DNA of 64,000 nucleotides from the NCBI GenBank assembly GCA_050011315.1, contig JBEKJI010000008.1:6438-70437 (forward strand). Reading direction: 5' to 3'. A program made the position numbers and the translations under genes. This document shows, one piece after another, positions 14,822-23,388 of this stretch (within the stretch, counting starts at the first letter, position 1; every line of letters starts with the position of its first letter). Source of the stretch: Fen-549 sp050011315 (GTDB lineage: Bacteria > Actinomycetota > Thermoleophilia > Gaiellales > Gaiellaceae). The notes below the pieces were generated by a model. That model made no database searches, was not told the DNA's origin, and worked only from the letters and a program-made list of their open reading frames with translations.

Positions 14822-15145
14822 GTGAGCGCGGCTCCGAAGCGCCGCTCGCCCTCGCCTTCTCTACCGGTAGGCGGTGTAGAGGCGCTCGATCTCCGCCAGG
14901 CTGCCGCCACGAGCGCGGAGGACGTCCTCGCGCGCCTGGGCTCGAGTCCGGAGGGGCTGAGTGGCGAAGAGGCTGCGCGAAGGCTAGCTCTCGACGCCGA
15001 CGACACCGCGGCCGACGCCCTCGATGCGCTGGCTGGCGGCACGCTCCGGCGTGGCCTGGTCGTACACGACTCGCAGCTGGTCGGCTTCCTCTCGATCTCC
15101 GATCTGGCGCGCGTGCTCAACCAGCGCAGCGCTTTTCGGCGCTGA
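14822..15145 (+). pseudogene. chimeric ORF: P-type ATPase N-terminal stub fused to a duplicated CBS tail
   Basis: The 107-residue frame is made of two unrelated pieces. Residues 1-56 (EALDLRQAAATSAEDV, LGSSPEGLSGEEAARRLA) look like the cytoplasmic N-terminal domain of a cation-transporting P-type ATPase. Residues 57-107 (from DADDTAADALDALAGG to the end) are a near copy of the last 51 residues of the site-2 protease gene ending at 14093. The ATPase catalytic domains are absent. The frame is intact, so a small expressed protein is possible, but a recombination relic is more likely. There is no clear Shine-Dalgarno sequence before GTG 14822. Confidence 0.7.
14993..15145 (+). repeat. 153-bp duplicate of the 3' end of the site-2 protease gene
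   Basis: Matches 13941-14093 at about 138 of 153 positions, with most differences at third codon positions, and ends at the same TGA. Together with the following pair of secreted paralogues this marks a tandem duplication of roughly 1 kb. Confidence 0.9.
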
Positions 15146-15236
15146 TTCGCCCTCCGCTGCGGCGATATAAGAAGATGCGCCCGCTGCGTGATAGATGTCA
15201 AGTGCTCGCTGCGAATGGCGGTTCTGGGAGGTTGCC

Positions 15237-15707
15237 GTGAATAGGCTCAGGCTTGTTCTCGCCGGCGCGCCGCGCTTCTCGAGAGTTGTCGCTGTCCTAT
15301 TTCTTGCCGCGCTCGTTCTCGTGGGCGCTGTCTCGGCGGGTGCGGGAGGGCGCTACAAAGGCAAGACGAAGCAGGGGCTGCCGGTCTCTTTCCGCGTCAG
15401 CGGATCGTTTGTGACCGGCTTCAAGTTGACGGGCAACGCGATCTGCATCTCTTCGCATAAGAGCGTAATGGAGATCTACCCCTTGGTGGTGAAGAAAGAG
15501 GGCAAGCTCAAAGCCGGAGGAAAATTCGTAATCAGTTATGAGTTACACGTCAACGGCACGACGCACGTCGAAGTCAGCGGACGGGTGTCCGGTAGCTCGG
15601 CCAGCGGCCGTGTCATCCTCCACTACGACAAGCTTTGGTCGGCGCCTGCGCTGGAAGCCGCCACCTGCTGGGTCAAGACGACCTGGAGCGCGAAGCGGAT
15701 CGACTGA
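15237..15707 (+). CDS. exported protein of unknown function, paralogue of 14269-14751
   Basis: 156 residues from GTG 15237 behind GGGAGG. A signal peptide is clear (RVVAVLFLAALVLVGAVSAG). The mature part opens with GGRYKGKTKQGLPVSFRVSG and closes with GRVSGSSASGRVILHYDKLW and a final CWVKTTWSAKR, the same plan as the upstream paralogue. Both follow a copy of the same CBS tail, so they arose together by segmental duplication and have since diverged. A small beta-sandwich at the cell surface is the likely form; no function is assignable. Confidence 0.75.
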   Translation: MNRLRLVLAGAPRFSRVVAVLFLAALVLVGAVSAGAGGRYKGKTKQGLPVSFRVSGSFVTGFKLTGNAICISSHKSVMEIYPLVVKKEGKLKAGGKFVISYELHVNGTTHVEVSGRVSGSSASGRVILHYDKLWSAPALEAATCWVKTTWSAKRID

Positions 15708-15774
15708 ACAGCCATAGACAACGCGCGTGGTACTCGCAGGACGCCGGCGGCGCCGACGGACGCGGAGTTCGCTA

Positions 15775-15795
15775 AGCCCGTATCGAGATAGGCCC
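15775..15795. repeat. family-1 repeat, minimal terminal-repeat remnant S4
   Basis: A 21-bp near-palindrome, AGCCCGTAT joined to CGAGATAGGCCC, equal to the two terminal repeats of the element with the interior gone. TA lies on both sides (15773-15774 and 15796-15797). Its last base completes the TAG stop of the minus-strand LOG gene. Confidence 0.5.
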
Positions 15796-16496
15796 TATGC
15801 CCTAGCCGCGCTCTCGCCTCCTCGTAGCTCCTGGTGCTGGAGCACGATGCGAACGGCCTCGGCCGAGTCGTTCGTGAGCGAGAGCAGATCGAGATCGCCG
15901 ATCGAGATCATCCCCTCGCCGAGCATCTTGTTGCGGACCCAGTCCAGCATCTCCTCCCAGTAGTCGCTGCCCATCAGTACGACCGGGAAGTGGAAGACCT
16001 CGCCGACCTGGATCAGGGTCAGCGACTCGAACAACTCGTCCATCGTGCCGAAGCCGCCGGGGAAGATGACGAAGCCCTCGGCCGCCTTCACGAACATCGT
16101 CTTGCGCGCATAGAAGTGGTCGAAGGTCAGAAGAAGGTCGATGTAGGGGTTCGCAACTTGCTCGTGCGGCAGGCGGATGTTGAAGCCGACCGACAGCCCC
16201 CCCGCCTCCTGTGCGCCGCGGTTGGCGGCCGCCATGATCCCCGGCCCGCCGCCGGTCACGACCGCCCAGCCGGCACGCGCGAACTCGTGCCCGACCTCGC
16301 GCGCCAGGTCGTAGAAGGGCTGGCCCTCGGCTGCCCGAGCCGAGCCGAAAATCGAGACCGCCGGCCTGTCGATCCTGTCGACTGCCTCGAAGCCGCGCCG
16401 GAACTCGGCGGCGATCATTTGCACGTGATCTTCGTGCTCGCCGCCGCTGCTGGAAAGGATCTCGCGATCCTCGAGTCGTCTCCTGGGAACCGGCAT
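15795..16496 (-). CDS. LOG-family protein (TIGR00730-type, nucleotide phosphoribohydrolase-like)
   Basis: 233 residues with the LOG/Rossmann signature: SIFGSARAAEGQPFYDLARE, VVTGGGPGIMAAANRGAQEAG and PGGFGTMDELFESLTLIQ. The PGGxGTxxE motif is intact, so cytokinin-riboside-monophosphate or AMP phosphoribohydrolase activity is plausible. Older annotations call such proteins lysine decarboxylase. Start ATG 16496 overlaps the stop of the upstream site-2 protease gene (TGATG), implying translational coupling. The frame upstream of this start is open but is a shadow of that neighbour. The stop TAG includes the end of repeat S4. Confidence 0.9.
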   Translation of the reverse strand: MPVPRRRLEDREILSSSGGEHEDHVQMIAAEFRRGFEAVDRIDRPAVSIFGSARAAEGQPFYDLAREVGHEFARAGWAVVTGGGPGIMAAANRGAQEAGGLSVGFNIRLPHEQVANPYIDLLLTFDHFYARKTMFVKAAEGFVIFPGGFGTMDELFESLTLIQVGEVFHFPVVLMGSDYWEEMLDWVRNKMLGEGMISIGDLDLLSLTNDSAEAVRIVLQHQELRGGESAARA

Positions 16497-17401
16497 CAGA
16501 AGTGGCGGACGACGTGGGTCTGGGCCATGGCGATGGTTAGCAGTATGGCGAGCCCGAAGTAGCCGACGGCGACCGCGAAACGCTGCGAAGCGCTGACCTT
16601 GTAGTACTCGCGGTCGCGAAGCTGGTGGCGCGCACTCCAACGGTGGTAGAGGTCGAGCGCGGCTATCACCAGAATGATCAGGAGGATCGGGTTCGGCGTC
16701 ACGATGACCAGCGCCACCAGCGCCGCGAGGCCGACGATCCAGATCGCCGGATGCAGGGCGGCGGCGACCCGCCCGCCGTCCAGCGGCACCACCGGTAGCA
16801 GGTTGAAGAGGTTGAGGAAGAAGCCGAAATAGGCGATCGCGAGTAGCAGGTTCGAGTGATAGACGCTGGCGAGCACCCAGCAGAAGGCTGCTCCGAGCGA
16901 GCCGACGAGCGGGCCCGCGAGCGCCAGGCGAGCCTCTTTCCAGGCGTTCGGCGGCATTTCGCGCAGGAAGATGGCGGCGCCCAGGAAGGGGATGAACACC
17001 GGTGTGCTCACGGGTAGACCCTGCCGCCGGGCCTCGAGCACGTGACCGGACTCGTGCACGAACAGAAGGAGAACAAAGCCGACAGCGAAGCGCCAGCCCC
17101 AGAGCATCGTGTAGGCGCCGATCGAGGCGACCATGGTGGCGGCGGTGGTGAACAGCTTGAGCTTGAAGATGATCAGGACGACGGCCTTGAACTTGACGAG
17201 CAGCGCGCCGAGGGCGACGAACGGCGCCGCCAGCTTCTTGAAGAGGTTGCGGAGAAATCCCTCGGGCTGGATGGGCTGGTAATCGCGCACCGGCTCGCTC
17301 CCCGCCTCGTACTCGATCGGCGAGTACTCGAGCGGCTCGAAACGAGGGGGCTGCTCCTCCTCGGGGCCTTGCCACTTACGGTACGGATCGTTTGATGTCA
17401 T
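16496..17401 (-). CDS. site-2 protease family (M50) membrane protein
   Basis: 301 residues. A cytoplasmic, Glu/Pro-rich N-terminal tail of about 50 residues precedes the helices. The zinc motif is HESGH at residues 116-120, and the partner motif is FNLLPVVPLDGGRV. There are about six transmembrane segments and no PDZ or CBS domain, as in the compact M50 subgroup. It is distinct from the CBS-bearing protease at 12978-14093. Start is ATG 17401. It is co-transcribed and translationally coupled with the LOG-family gene. Substrate unknown. Confidence 0.88.
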   Translation of the reverse strand: MTSNDPYRKWQGPEEEQPPRFEPLEYSPIEYEAGSEPVRDYQPIQPEGFLRNLFKKLAAPFVALGALLVKFKAVVLIIFKLKLFTTAATMVASIGAYTMLWGWRFAVGFVLLLFVHESGHVLEARRQGLPVSTPVFIPFLGAAIFLREMPPNAWKEARLALAGPLVGSLGAAFCWVLASVYHSNLLLAIAYFGFFLNLFNLLPVVPLDGGRVAAALHPAIWIVGLAALVALVIVTPNPILLIILVIAALDLYHRWSARHQLRDREYYKVSASQRFAVAVGYFGLAILLTIAMAQTHVVRHF

Positions 17402-17557
17402 CCCGGTCTACTTGGGCGCAACGCCACAAGTCCCTCCCGCGAGGGACGCGACCATCACGTTATCGGCTGCGACCGAAGCGCGGCTGAGGACGGGCTCGGG
17501 CGAGCGCAGCTTCATTGCCGCCCGCTCCGCTGTCGACATACACGTACGATTCCGGCC

Positions 17558-19135
17558 ATGGCGCCGGCAGACGAATCGCGCAAGACGGAGGCGGGGATCG
17601 AGATCAAGCCCGTCTACACGATCGAGGACATAGCTGCGCTTGAGCCCGAGTCGCCGGGCGCCTATCCCTTCACGCGGGGTCCCTACGCAACCATGTACCG
17701 CGGCCGTCCCTGGACGATTCGCCAGTACGCCGGCTTCGGCTCGGCCGAGGAGACGAACGCACGCTTCCGTTACCTGCTCGAGAAGGGCCAGACCGGGCTC
17801 TCGGTCGCCTTCGACCTGCCCACCCAGCTCGGCTACGACTCCGACCATCCGCTCGCCGAGGGCGAGGTCGGGCGCACCGGCGTCGCGATCGACTCGCTCG
17901 GCGACCTGGAGCTGCTCTTCGCGGAGATCCCGCTCGACCAGGTCTCGACCTCGATGACCATCAACGCGCCGGCGGCGCTCCTCCTCCTCCTCTACGAGCT
18001 GGTGGCCGAGAAAGAGGGCGTGGCGCCCGAGAAGCTGCGCGGCACCGTTCAGAACGACATCCTCAAGGAGTACGTCGCGCGCGGGAACTACATCTTCCCG
18101 CCCCGGCCTTCGATGCGGATCACGACCGATCTGTTCGCCTACTGCGAAGGACGGTTGCCCGGCTTCAACACGATCTCGATCTCGGGCTACCACATCCGCG
18201 AGGCCGGCTCCAACGCCGTCCAGGAGCTCGCCTTCACGCTCGCAAACGGGATCGCCTACTGCCAGGCCGCGGTCGACGCCGGGCTCTCGCCCGATCGCTT
18301 CGGCGAGCGCCTCTCCTTCTTCTTCAACGCCCACAACAACTTCTTCCAGGAGGTGGCCAAGTTCCGGGCGGCGAGGCGTCTCTGGGCGAAGATCATGCGC
18401 GAGCGCTTCGGCGCCGCCAATCCGAAGGCGCAGATGCTCCGCTTCCACGCCCAAACCGGCGGCTCGACCCTGACCGCCCAGCAGCCCGAGAACAACGTGG
18501 TGCGCGTGGCTCTGCAGGCGTTCTCGGCCGTCTGCGGCGGCGCCCAGTCGCTGCACACCAACTCCTTCGACGAGGCGCTGGCTCTCCCGACCGAGCACGC
18601 AGTGCGGATCGCGCTCAGAACGCAGCAGATTCTCGCGAGCGAGGCGGGCGCCACCGACAGCGCAGATCCGTTCGGCGGCTCCTACTTCATCGAGTCGCTC
18701 ACTTCCGAGCTGGAGAGCCGCGCGCTGGAGCTGATCGAGCGCATCGACACGCTCGGCGGCGCGGTGGCGGCGATCGAGCAGGGCTTCGTCCAGGCCGAGA
18801 TCGAGGAGGCGTCCTACCTCCACCAACGCGAGGTCGAAGCGGGCGAGCGCGTGATCGTCGGTGTCAACCGCTTCCAGGAAGAGGCCGACGTCGAGAGGGT
18901 CGAGCTGCACCGGATCGATCCACAGATCGAGCTGCGCCAGCGCGAGCGCACGGCTCAGGTGCGACGCGAACGCGACGGCGCCGCCGTGGAGAAGGCGCTC
19001 GAGGCGGTGCGAGGCACAGCGCGCGGAAGTGAGAACCTACTCCCGGCGATGCGCGAGGCGCTCGCTCTACGTGCCACGATCGGCGAGGTTTGCACCGTGC
19101 TGCGCGAGGAGTTCGGCACCTTCGATCCCAGATGA
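17558..19135 (+). CDS. methylmalonyl-CoA mutase, large (catalytic) subunit
   Basis: 525 residues covering the TIM-barrel catalytic domain of the acyl-CoA mutase family, which interconverts methylmalonyl-CoA and succinyl-CoA with adenosylcobalamin. Hallmarks are YPFTRGPYATMYRGRPWTIR, TGLSVAFDLPTQLGYDSDHP, QNDILKEYVARGNYIFPP, SISGYHIREAG and RFHAQTGGSTLTAQQPENN. The B12-binding domain is missing, so a separate small subunit must be encoded elsewhere. It is not in this window. YATMYRGRPWTIRQYAGF is typical of methylmalonyl rather than isobutyryl enzymes. ATG 17558; it stands alone between divergent and downstream genes. Confidence 0.93.
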   Translation: MAPADESRKTEAGIEIKPVYTIEDIAALEPESPGAYPFTRGPYATMYRGRPWTIRQYAGFGSAEETNARFRYLLEKGQTGLSVAFDLPTQLGYDSDHPLAEGEVGRTGVAIDSLGDLELLFAEIPLDQVSTSMTINAPAALLLLLYELVAEKEGVAPEKLRGTVQNDILKEYVARGNYIFPPRPSMRITTDLFAYCEGRLPGFNTISISGYHIREAGSNAVQELAFTLANGIAYCQAAVDAGLSPDRFGERLSFFFNAHNNFFQEVAKFRAARRLWAKIMRERFGAANPKAQMLRFHAQTGGSTLTAQQPENNVVRVALQAFSAVCGGAQSLHTNSFDEALALPTEHAVRIALRTQQILASEAGATDSADPFGGSYFIESLTSELESRALELIERIDTLGGAVAAIEQGFVQAEIEEASYLHQREVEAGERVIVGVNRFQEEADVERVELHRIDPQIELRQRERTAQVRRERDGAAVEKALEAVRGTARGSENLLPAMREALALRATIGEVCTVLREEFGTFDPR

Positions 19136-19186
19136 ACTCGAGCAAGCTCAGCGATGGGCGCTTCGCCCTGGAAGGGAGATAGAGAG

Positions 19187-20203
19187 ATGGGTTTTCGACT
19201 GGGCCGCGGCGTCAACATCTCGCACTGGCTTTCACAGTCGGAGCGGCGAGGAGCCGAGCGGCGAGGCTACTTCGACGAGGCTGACGTCGAGCGTATCGCC
19301 GCCTTCGGTTTCGATCACGTGCGCCTGCCGGTGGACGAGGTGCAGCTCTGGGACGAGCAAGGACGGCGAGACTCGGAGGGCTTCGAGCTTCTCGAGCGCG
19401 GGCTCGGTTGGTTCGAGCGCGCGGGGCTTCGCGTCGTGGTCGATCTGCATATCGTCCGCTCGCATTACTTCAACGCTTCCGTCCGCCCGCTCTTCGGCGA
19501 CCCGGCCGAGCAGAAGCGCTTCTGCGAGCTCTGGGCCGGCCTCTCCGAGGCGCTGGGTCATTGGAGCGTCGAGCAGGTCGCGTACGAGCTGTTGAACGAG
19601 CCGGTGGCCGAGAACGACGAGGAGTGGAACTCGCTGGCGGCGCGTGCTCTTGCCGAGGTTAGGGCACGCGAGCCGGAGCGCATGGTCGCCGTAGGCTCGA
19701 ACCGCTTTTCAGAGCCGCTCGCTTTCTCGGGGCTGCGCGTACCCGAGGACGAACGCCTGATTCTGACCTTCCATTTCTACGATCCGATCCTGTTCACCCA
19801 TTACCGCGCCTACTGGAACGCCGTGCAGGCCTACGAGGGCCCGATCGACTACCCGGGCGAGCTTGTGTCGCAGGAGGTGTTCGACTCCTTCCCGGCCGAG
19901 GCGAGAAACGCCGCCCGGAACCTCCGCGCCTTCCGGGCGGAGGACGTGGAGCGGTTGCTCGACCCGGCGCTCGCGCTGGCGCGAAAGACGGGGCTGCCGC
20001 TTTGGTGCGGCGAGTTTGGCGCACTCGATACGACCCCTCCACCGGCGCGCGAGCGCTGGTACCGGGACGTGCTCGCCGCCCTCGACCGGCACCAGATCCC
20101 CTGGACGGTCTGGGACAACAAGGGCGATTTCGGCGTTTTCGACGCCGAGGGCCGGCCGACGCTCGTCCATCGCTTCCTGAGCGAGGCAATCTCCTCCTCC
20201 TGA
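19187..20203 (+). CDS. GH5-type glycoside hydrolase (cellulase family), probably cytoplasmic
   Basis: 338 residues in a (beta/alpha)8 glycosidase layout: RLGRGVNISHWLS, GFDHVRLPVD, VVVDLHIVRSHYFN, then the acid/base in YELLNEPV (E138) and the nucleophile in LWCGEFGAL (E276), with TVWDNKGDFGVF near the end. No signal peptide is seen, so it likely acts on an imported or internal oligosaccharide. ATG 19187 follows AAGGGAGATAGAG; an upstream in-frame start 11 codons earlier is less well placed. It lies 51 bp after the mutase gene and may be read from it. Confidence 0.87.
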   Translation: MGFRLGRGVNISHWLSQSERRGAERRGYFDEADVERIAAFGFDHVRLPVDEVQLWDEQGRRDSEGFELLERGLGWFERAGLRVVVDLHIVRSHYFNASVRPLFGDPAEQKRFCELWAGLSEALGHWSVEQVAYELLNEPVAENDEEWNSLAARALAEVRAREPERMVAVGSNRFSEPLAFSGLRVPEDERLILTFHFYDPILFTHYRAYWNAVQAYEGPIDYPGELVSQEVFDSFPAEARNAARNLRAFRAEDVERLLDPALALARKTGLPLWCGEFGALDTTPPPARERWYRDVLAALDRHQIPWTVWDNKGDFGVFDAEGRPTLVHRFLSEAISSS

Positions 20204-20344
20204 CTCACCGGGTAGTCGGCATTCGAGCGGCAACGCGGTCGAGCGCGGAGGATGCCCATCCCACCACCCGCTGCGATCGTAACGCGGTAATTCGCACCTG
20301 TCTGTCACGCGACAGCGCCGAAACCGTCAGTCTTCATCCCCAAG

Positions 20345-21379
20345 ATGCGCATCCTGCTCGTCTCGCAGATGTATCCGGGGCCGGGCGATCCCGATCTCGG
20401 AGTCTTCGTCGCTCAGCTCGAGCGCGAGCTCGCGGCGCGCGGGCACGAGCTCGAGCGGGCGGTTCTCGACCGTCGCTCCGGCGGCAAGCTGCGCTTCCTG
20501 TCCCTCGCGCGTGAGGCACGGAAGAAGGCGCGCAGCTTCCGGCCCGAGGTCGTCTACGCGCACTTCCTCGTTCCCTCCGGGTTGATCGGGGCGCTCGCCT
20601 CGAAGGCGCCGCTCGTGGTCACGGCGCATGGTCAGGACGTGCGCAACATCGGCGCCGTTCCGGGCCTGCGCACCCTCACCGCGCACACGCTGAAGCGGGC
20701 GAGCGAGATCATCGCCGTTTCGGGCTTCCTCGCCCGCGAGTTGGAGACGAAGCTGCCGCAGGCGCGCGGGAAAACCACCGTGATCGACTGCGGCGTCGAC
20801 CTCGAGCGCTTCCAGCCGCGCGACCGGGCCGAAGCCCGGAGCGAGCTCGGTTGGACGGGAGAAGAGCCGCTCTTCCTCTGCGTCGGCTCGCTGACGGAGC
20901 GTAAGAACGTAGTCCGGCTGGCGCGTGCCTTCGAGCGTCTCGGGGATGGCTCGCTCGTCTTCCTCGGCGACGGGCTGCTGCGCAGCGAGCTGGAAAGCGT
21001 CGCGGGCGTGAGCGTACTCGGCCGTATCCCGCACGAACGGGTGCCGCTCTGGCTCGCCGCCTGCGACGTCCTCTGCCAGCCCAGCTTGATCGAGCCCTTC
21101 GGGCAGGCGCTGCTCGAAGCGATGGCGTGCGGGCGCACGGTGGTGGCGACGCGCATCGGCGGCCCGCCCGAGTTCGTCCCGCCCGGAGCCGGCGCGCTCG
21201 TCGATCCGGTGGACGAGGATGCGCTCGTGCGCGCGCTGGAGAGCGCCGCCGCCCTTCCCTGCCCGAACGAAGCCGGGCGCGCGGCCGCAGCCGAGCACAG
21301 CGTCCAGCTACAGGCGGAGCGGATCGAGCAGGTGCTGGAACGCGCGGTCGCCGGTACGACTATGAGCGTCTCCACCTAG
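20345..21379 (+). CDS. GT4-family glycosyltransferase
   Basis: 344 residues with the GT-B fold of family GT4. The N-terminal Rossmann half is MRILLVSQMYPGPGDPDLGV ... VVTAHGQDVRNIG. The nucleotide-sugar half carries LFLCVGSLTERKNVVRLARA, VLGRIPHERVPLW and EPFGQALLEAMACGRTVVAT with the conserved EX7E motif. Such enzymes retain the anomeric configuration and build glycolipids or exopolysaccharide at the cytoplasmic membrane face. The acceptor is unknown. Start ATG 20345. The 140-bp upstream spacer shows no recognisable site. Confidence 0.88.
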   Translation: MRILLVSQMYPGPGDPDLGVFVAQLERELAARGHELERAVLDRRSGGKLRFLSLAREARKKARSFRPEVVYAHFLVPSGLIGALASKAPLVVTAHGQDVRNIGAVPGLRTLTAHTLKRASEIIAVSGFLARELETKLPQARGKTTVIDCGVDLERFQPRDRAEARSELGWTGEEPLFLCVGSLTERKNVVRLARAFERLGDGSLVFLGDGLLRSELESVAGVSVLGRIPHERVPLWLAACDVLCQPSLIEPFGQALLEAMACGRTVVATRIGGPPEFVPPGAGALVDPVDEDALVRALESAAALPCPNEAGRAAAAEHSVQLQAERIEQVLERAVAGTTMSVST

Positions 21380-21406
21380 CGCGGCGCTGCTATCCTCGGC
21401 ACGCTA

Positions 21407-21628
21407 ATGGTCGGACTGCTCGCAGGCTTCCACATCCTCGTCTCGATCGGACTGGTCGTTCTCATTCTCATGCACTCCGGTCGCGAGGGCGGTCTCGGCG
21501 GGCTCGGTTTCACCCCGACCTCCCACGGAGGCACCCACATCGTCGAGCGTAACCTGACCCGGCTGACGATCGTCGTCGCCCTCGTCTGGTTCCTCGATAC
21601 CGTCGCGCTCTTCCGGCTTCTCAAGTAG
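21407..21628 (+). CDS. secG: protein translocase subunit SecG
   Basis: 73 residues with two membrane helices. The first is GLLAGFHILVSIGLVVLILM and the connecting loop is HSGREGGLGGLG..., the Gly-rich stretch typical of SecG. The second helix is LTIVVALVWFLDTVALFRLL. SecG assists SecYE in preprotein export. Position directly before a tRNA-Leu gene is a common bacterial arrangement. Start ATG 21407. Confidence 0.93.
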   Translation: MVGLLAGFHILVSIGLVVLILMHSGREGGLGGLGFTPTSHGGTHIVERNLTRLTIVVALVWFLDTVALFRLLK

Positions 21629-21667
21629 CCGGACGGCTCGGCGAAAGCCGGTACAATCCGGGCCCAC

Positions 21668-21753
<86 letters not shown>

Positions 21754-21856
21754 TTCTCGACGCACTGATCGCGGATCGACCCGAAGCGGGTCGATCCGCT
21801 GACGACGCTGGACTGCAGGATGCTTCGGCTGCGAAGCTTGTCCGTACCGATGTACT

Positions 21857-22035
21857 GTCCTGCGCTTCGCAGCCTTCGCCTCCTTTGCCAGCGTCGCCTC
21901 AGTGCGCCGAGAAGGCTCTGAGGTTTGATACAGCGCTTCTCCGCATCGCGCAGGTCCGAACGTCCTGCGCGCCGCAGCCACCACCTCCTTTGCCAGAATC
22001 GCCTCAGCGCACCGAGAAGGCATCTCTGTTTCTGA
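21857..22035 (+). repeat. imperfect tandem repeat with 105-bp period downstream of tRNA-Leu
   Basis: The block starting GTCCTGCGC at 21857 recurs at 21962. Shared parts are CGCAGCC, CCTCCTTTGCCAG, TCGCCTCAG and CCGAGAAGGC over about 70 bp per unit. Frames across it are Arg-rich and not gene-like. The whole 350-bp stretch 21754-22104 holds no other feature; just before it, GGATCGACCC and GGGTCGATCC form a strong dyad at 21773-21796. Confidence 0.7.
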
Positions 22036-22104
22036 ACGAGCGAGTGGCGCAACGACTGTTGGATGGGCGGACGCGCCGCGAGGCGCCGATAATGGCCAGC
22101 GAAG

Positions 22105-22533
22105 ATGAGACCCGAGTACCAGCTCGAGGAGCGAACCCCTACCGTCGCCGAGTTTTCCGAGCTCAGGAAGTCGGTCGGCTGGGAATTCGGCGACCCCGAC
22201 GGTTACGAGAAAGGCCTCGCTGGCTCGCTCTACGCGGTTTGCGCGCTCCTCGACGGTGAGGTGGTCGGTACCGCCAGAGTGGTCGGCGACGGCAGCATCT
22301 GCTTCTACGTCCAGGACGTTATCGTCCGGCCCGAGCACCAGCGCTTGGGCATCGGCCGGGCGCTGATGGAACGGGTGATGGACTACATCGCGGTAAACGC
22401 CAGCGACGGCGCGGTCGTGGGGATGATGGTGGCCAAGGACCGGGAAGCGTTCTACGAGCGCTTCGGTTTCTGGGCGCGCCCGAACGACGAGTTCGGTCCG
22501 GGCATGATGCAGTTCTGGGGCGAGCCCGAGTAA
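22105..22533 (+). CDS. GNAT-family N-acetyltransferase
   Basis: 142 residues with the GCN5-related acetyltransferase fold. Acetyl-CoA motif A is VIVRPEHQRLGIGRALMERV (Q/RxxGxG/A). It is preceded by the strands GEVVGTARVVGDGSICFYVQ and followed by FYERFGFWARPNDEFG, which includes the usual Y-E-R-F-GF element. The acceptor substrate is unknown. Start ATG 22105 follows GCCAGCGAAG, a weak ribosome-binding site. Confidence 0.87.
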   Translation: MRPEYQLEERTPTVAEFSELRKSVGWEFGDPDGYEKGLAGSLYAVCALLDGEVVGTARVVGDGSICFYVQDVIVRPEHQRLGIGRALMERVMDYIAVNASDGAVVGMMVAKDREAFYERFGFWARPNDEFGPGMMQFWGEPE

Positions 22534-22716
22534 CGGCCTCGCCCGCTCGCCGCCGTGCCGAGGGCTACCCTCAGCGCCAGGCGATCTTGTCGCGCGCGAG
22601 CACTCTCGGGTCGTTCATCAGCTCGTTGGTATGCGCCAGGTGTGTCAACGCGCAGAGCGGTGCGACCATCGCCCCGGATCGTTGACTTCGTCCGGAAGGA
22701 GCGCTAGCTTTCATGG

Positions 22717-22730
22717 CGAACAGATGTTCG
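22717..22730 (+). promoter_or_regulatory. LexA operator (SOS box) upstream of lexA
   Basis: The sequence CGAACAGATGTTCG is a perfect palindromic actinobacterial/Gram-positive SOS box (CGAAC-N4-GTTCG). It ends 28 bp before the lexA start, so lexA is very likely autoregulated. No second box was noticed elsewhere in the window. Confidence 0.92.
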
Positions 22731-22758
22731 GATTCGTCAGCCGGCCAAGGAGGATCGC

Positions 22759-23367
22759 TTGCTAACGCCGCGGCAAAGAGAGATTTGGAACTACCTCGTC
22801 GCCTATGTCGACCAGCACGGCTATCCGCCGACTGTGCGTGAGATCGGGCAGGCGGTCGGGCTCGCTTCGCCCTCCACGGTGCACGCCCATCTCGCCAATC
22901 TCGAGCGCGCGGGCTTGCTCAAACGCGATCCGACCAAGCCGCGCGCACTGGAGCTCGTCGCGCGCGAACGCGAGCAGGAGCACAGGCTGCCGCTTCTCGG
23001 TCAGGTCGCAGCCGGGTCGCCGCTGCTGGCCGAGGAGAACGTAGAGGACTACCTGGCGGTGCCCGAGCCGCTCTCGCGCGGGGGCGAGGAGTTCCTGCTG
23101 CGGGTCAAGGGCGACTCGATGATCAAAGCCGGCATCCTCGACGGCGACGTCCTGGTCGTGCGCAAGCAGGAGAGCGCCGACAACGGCGAGATCGTCGTCG
23201 CCCTGGCCGGGGAGGACGAATCGGCCGGCGAGGCTACGGTCAAGCGCTTCTTCCGGGAGGGCGGGCGCGTGCGCCTGCAGCCCGAGAACGATGCACTGGA
23301 GCCGATCTACGCCGACTACGTACAGATCCTCGGGAAGGTTACCGGGGTCTTCCGAATGCTTTCCTGA
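22759..23367 (+). CDS. lexA: LexA SOS repressor
   Basis: 202 residues. The N-terminal winged helix (LTPRQREIWNYLVAYVDQ, ASPSTVHAHLANLERAG) binds the SOS box seen upstream. The self-cleavage bond is Ala85-Gly86 in GQVAAGSPLL. The catalytic pair is Ser120 (VKGDSMIKAG) and Lys162 (EATVKRFF). Start is TTG 22759, placed 6-7 bp after AAGGAGG, and no better start exists. All functional residues are intact. RecA-stimulated autocleavage would derepress the SOS regulon. Confidence 0.96.
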   Translation: MLTPRQREIWNYLVAYVDQHGYPPTVREIGQAVGLASPSTVHAHLANLERAGLLKRDPTKPRALELVAREREQEHRLPLLGQVAAGSPLLAEENVEDYLAVPEPLSRGGEEFLLRVKGDSMIKAGILDGDVLVVRKQESADNGEIVVALAGEDESAGEATVKRFFREGGRVRLQPENDALEPIYADYVQILGKVTGVFRMLS

Positions 23368-23388
23368 GGGAGTGGGGATAACAGTCAA

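Noticed and set aside
17408..18910. 500-aa minus-strand frame opposite methylmalonyl-CoA mutase
   Set aside because: Antisense shadow of a clearly conserved enzyme gene; composition is Leu/Arg/Gly/Glu without domain motifs.
23366..23382. DnaA-like box (TTATCCCCA on the minus strand) after lexA
   Set aside because: Single imperfect match without partner sites; no dnaA, dnaN or origin-like AT-rich repeats nearby.
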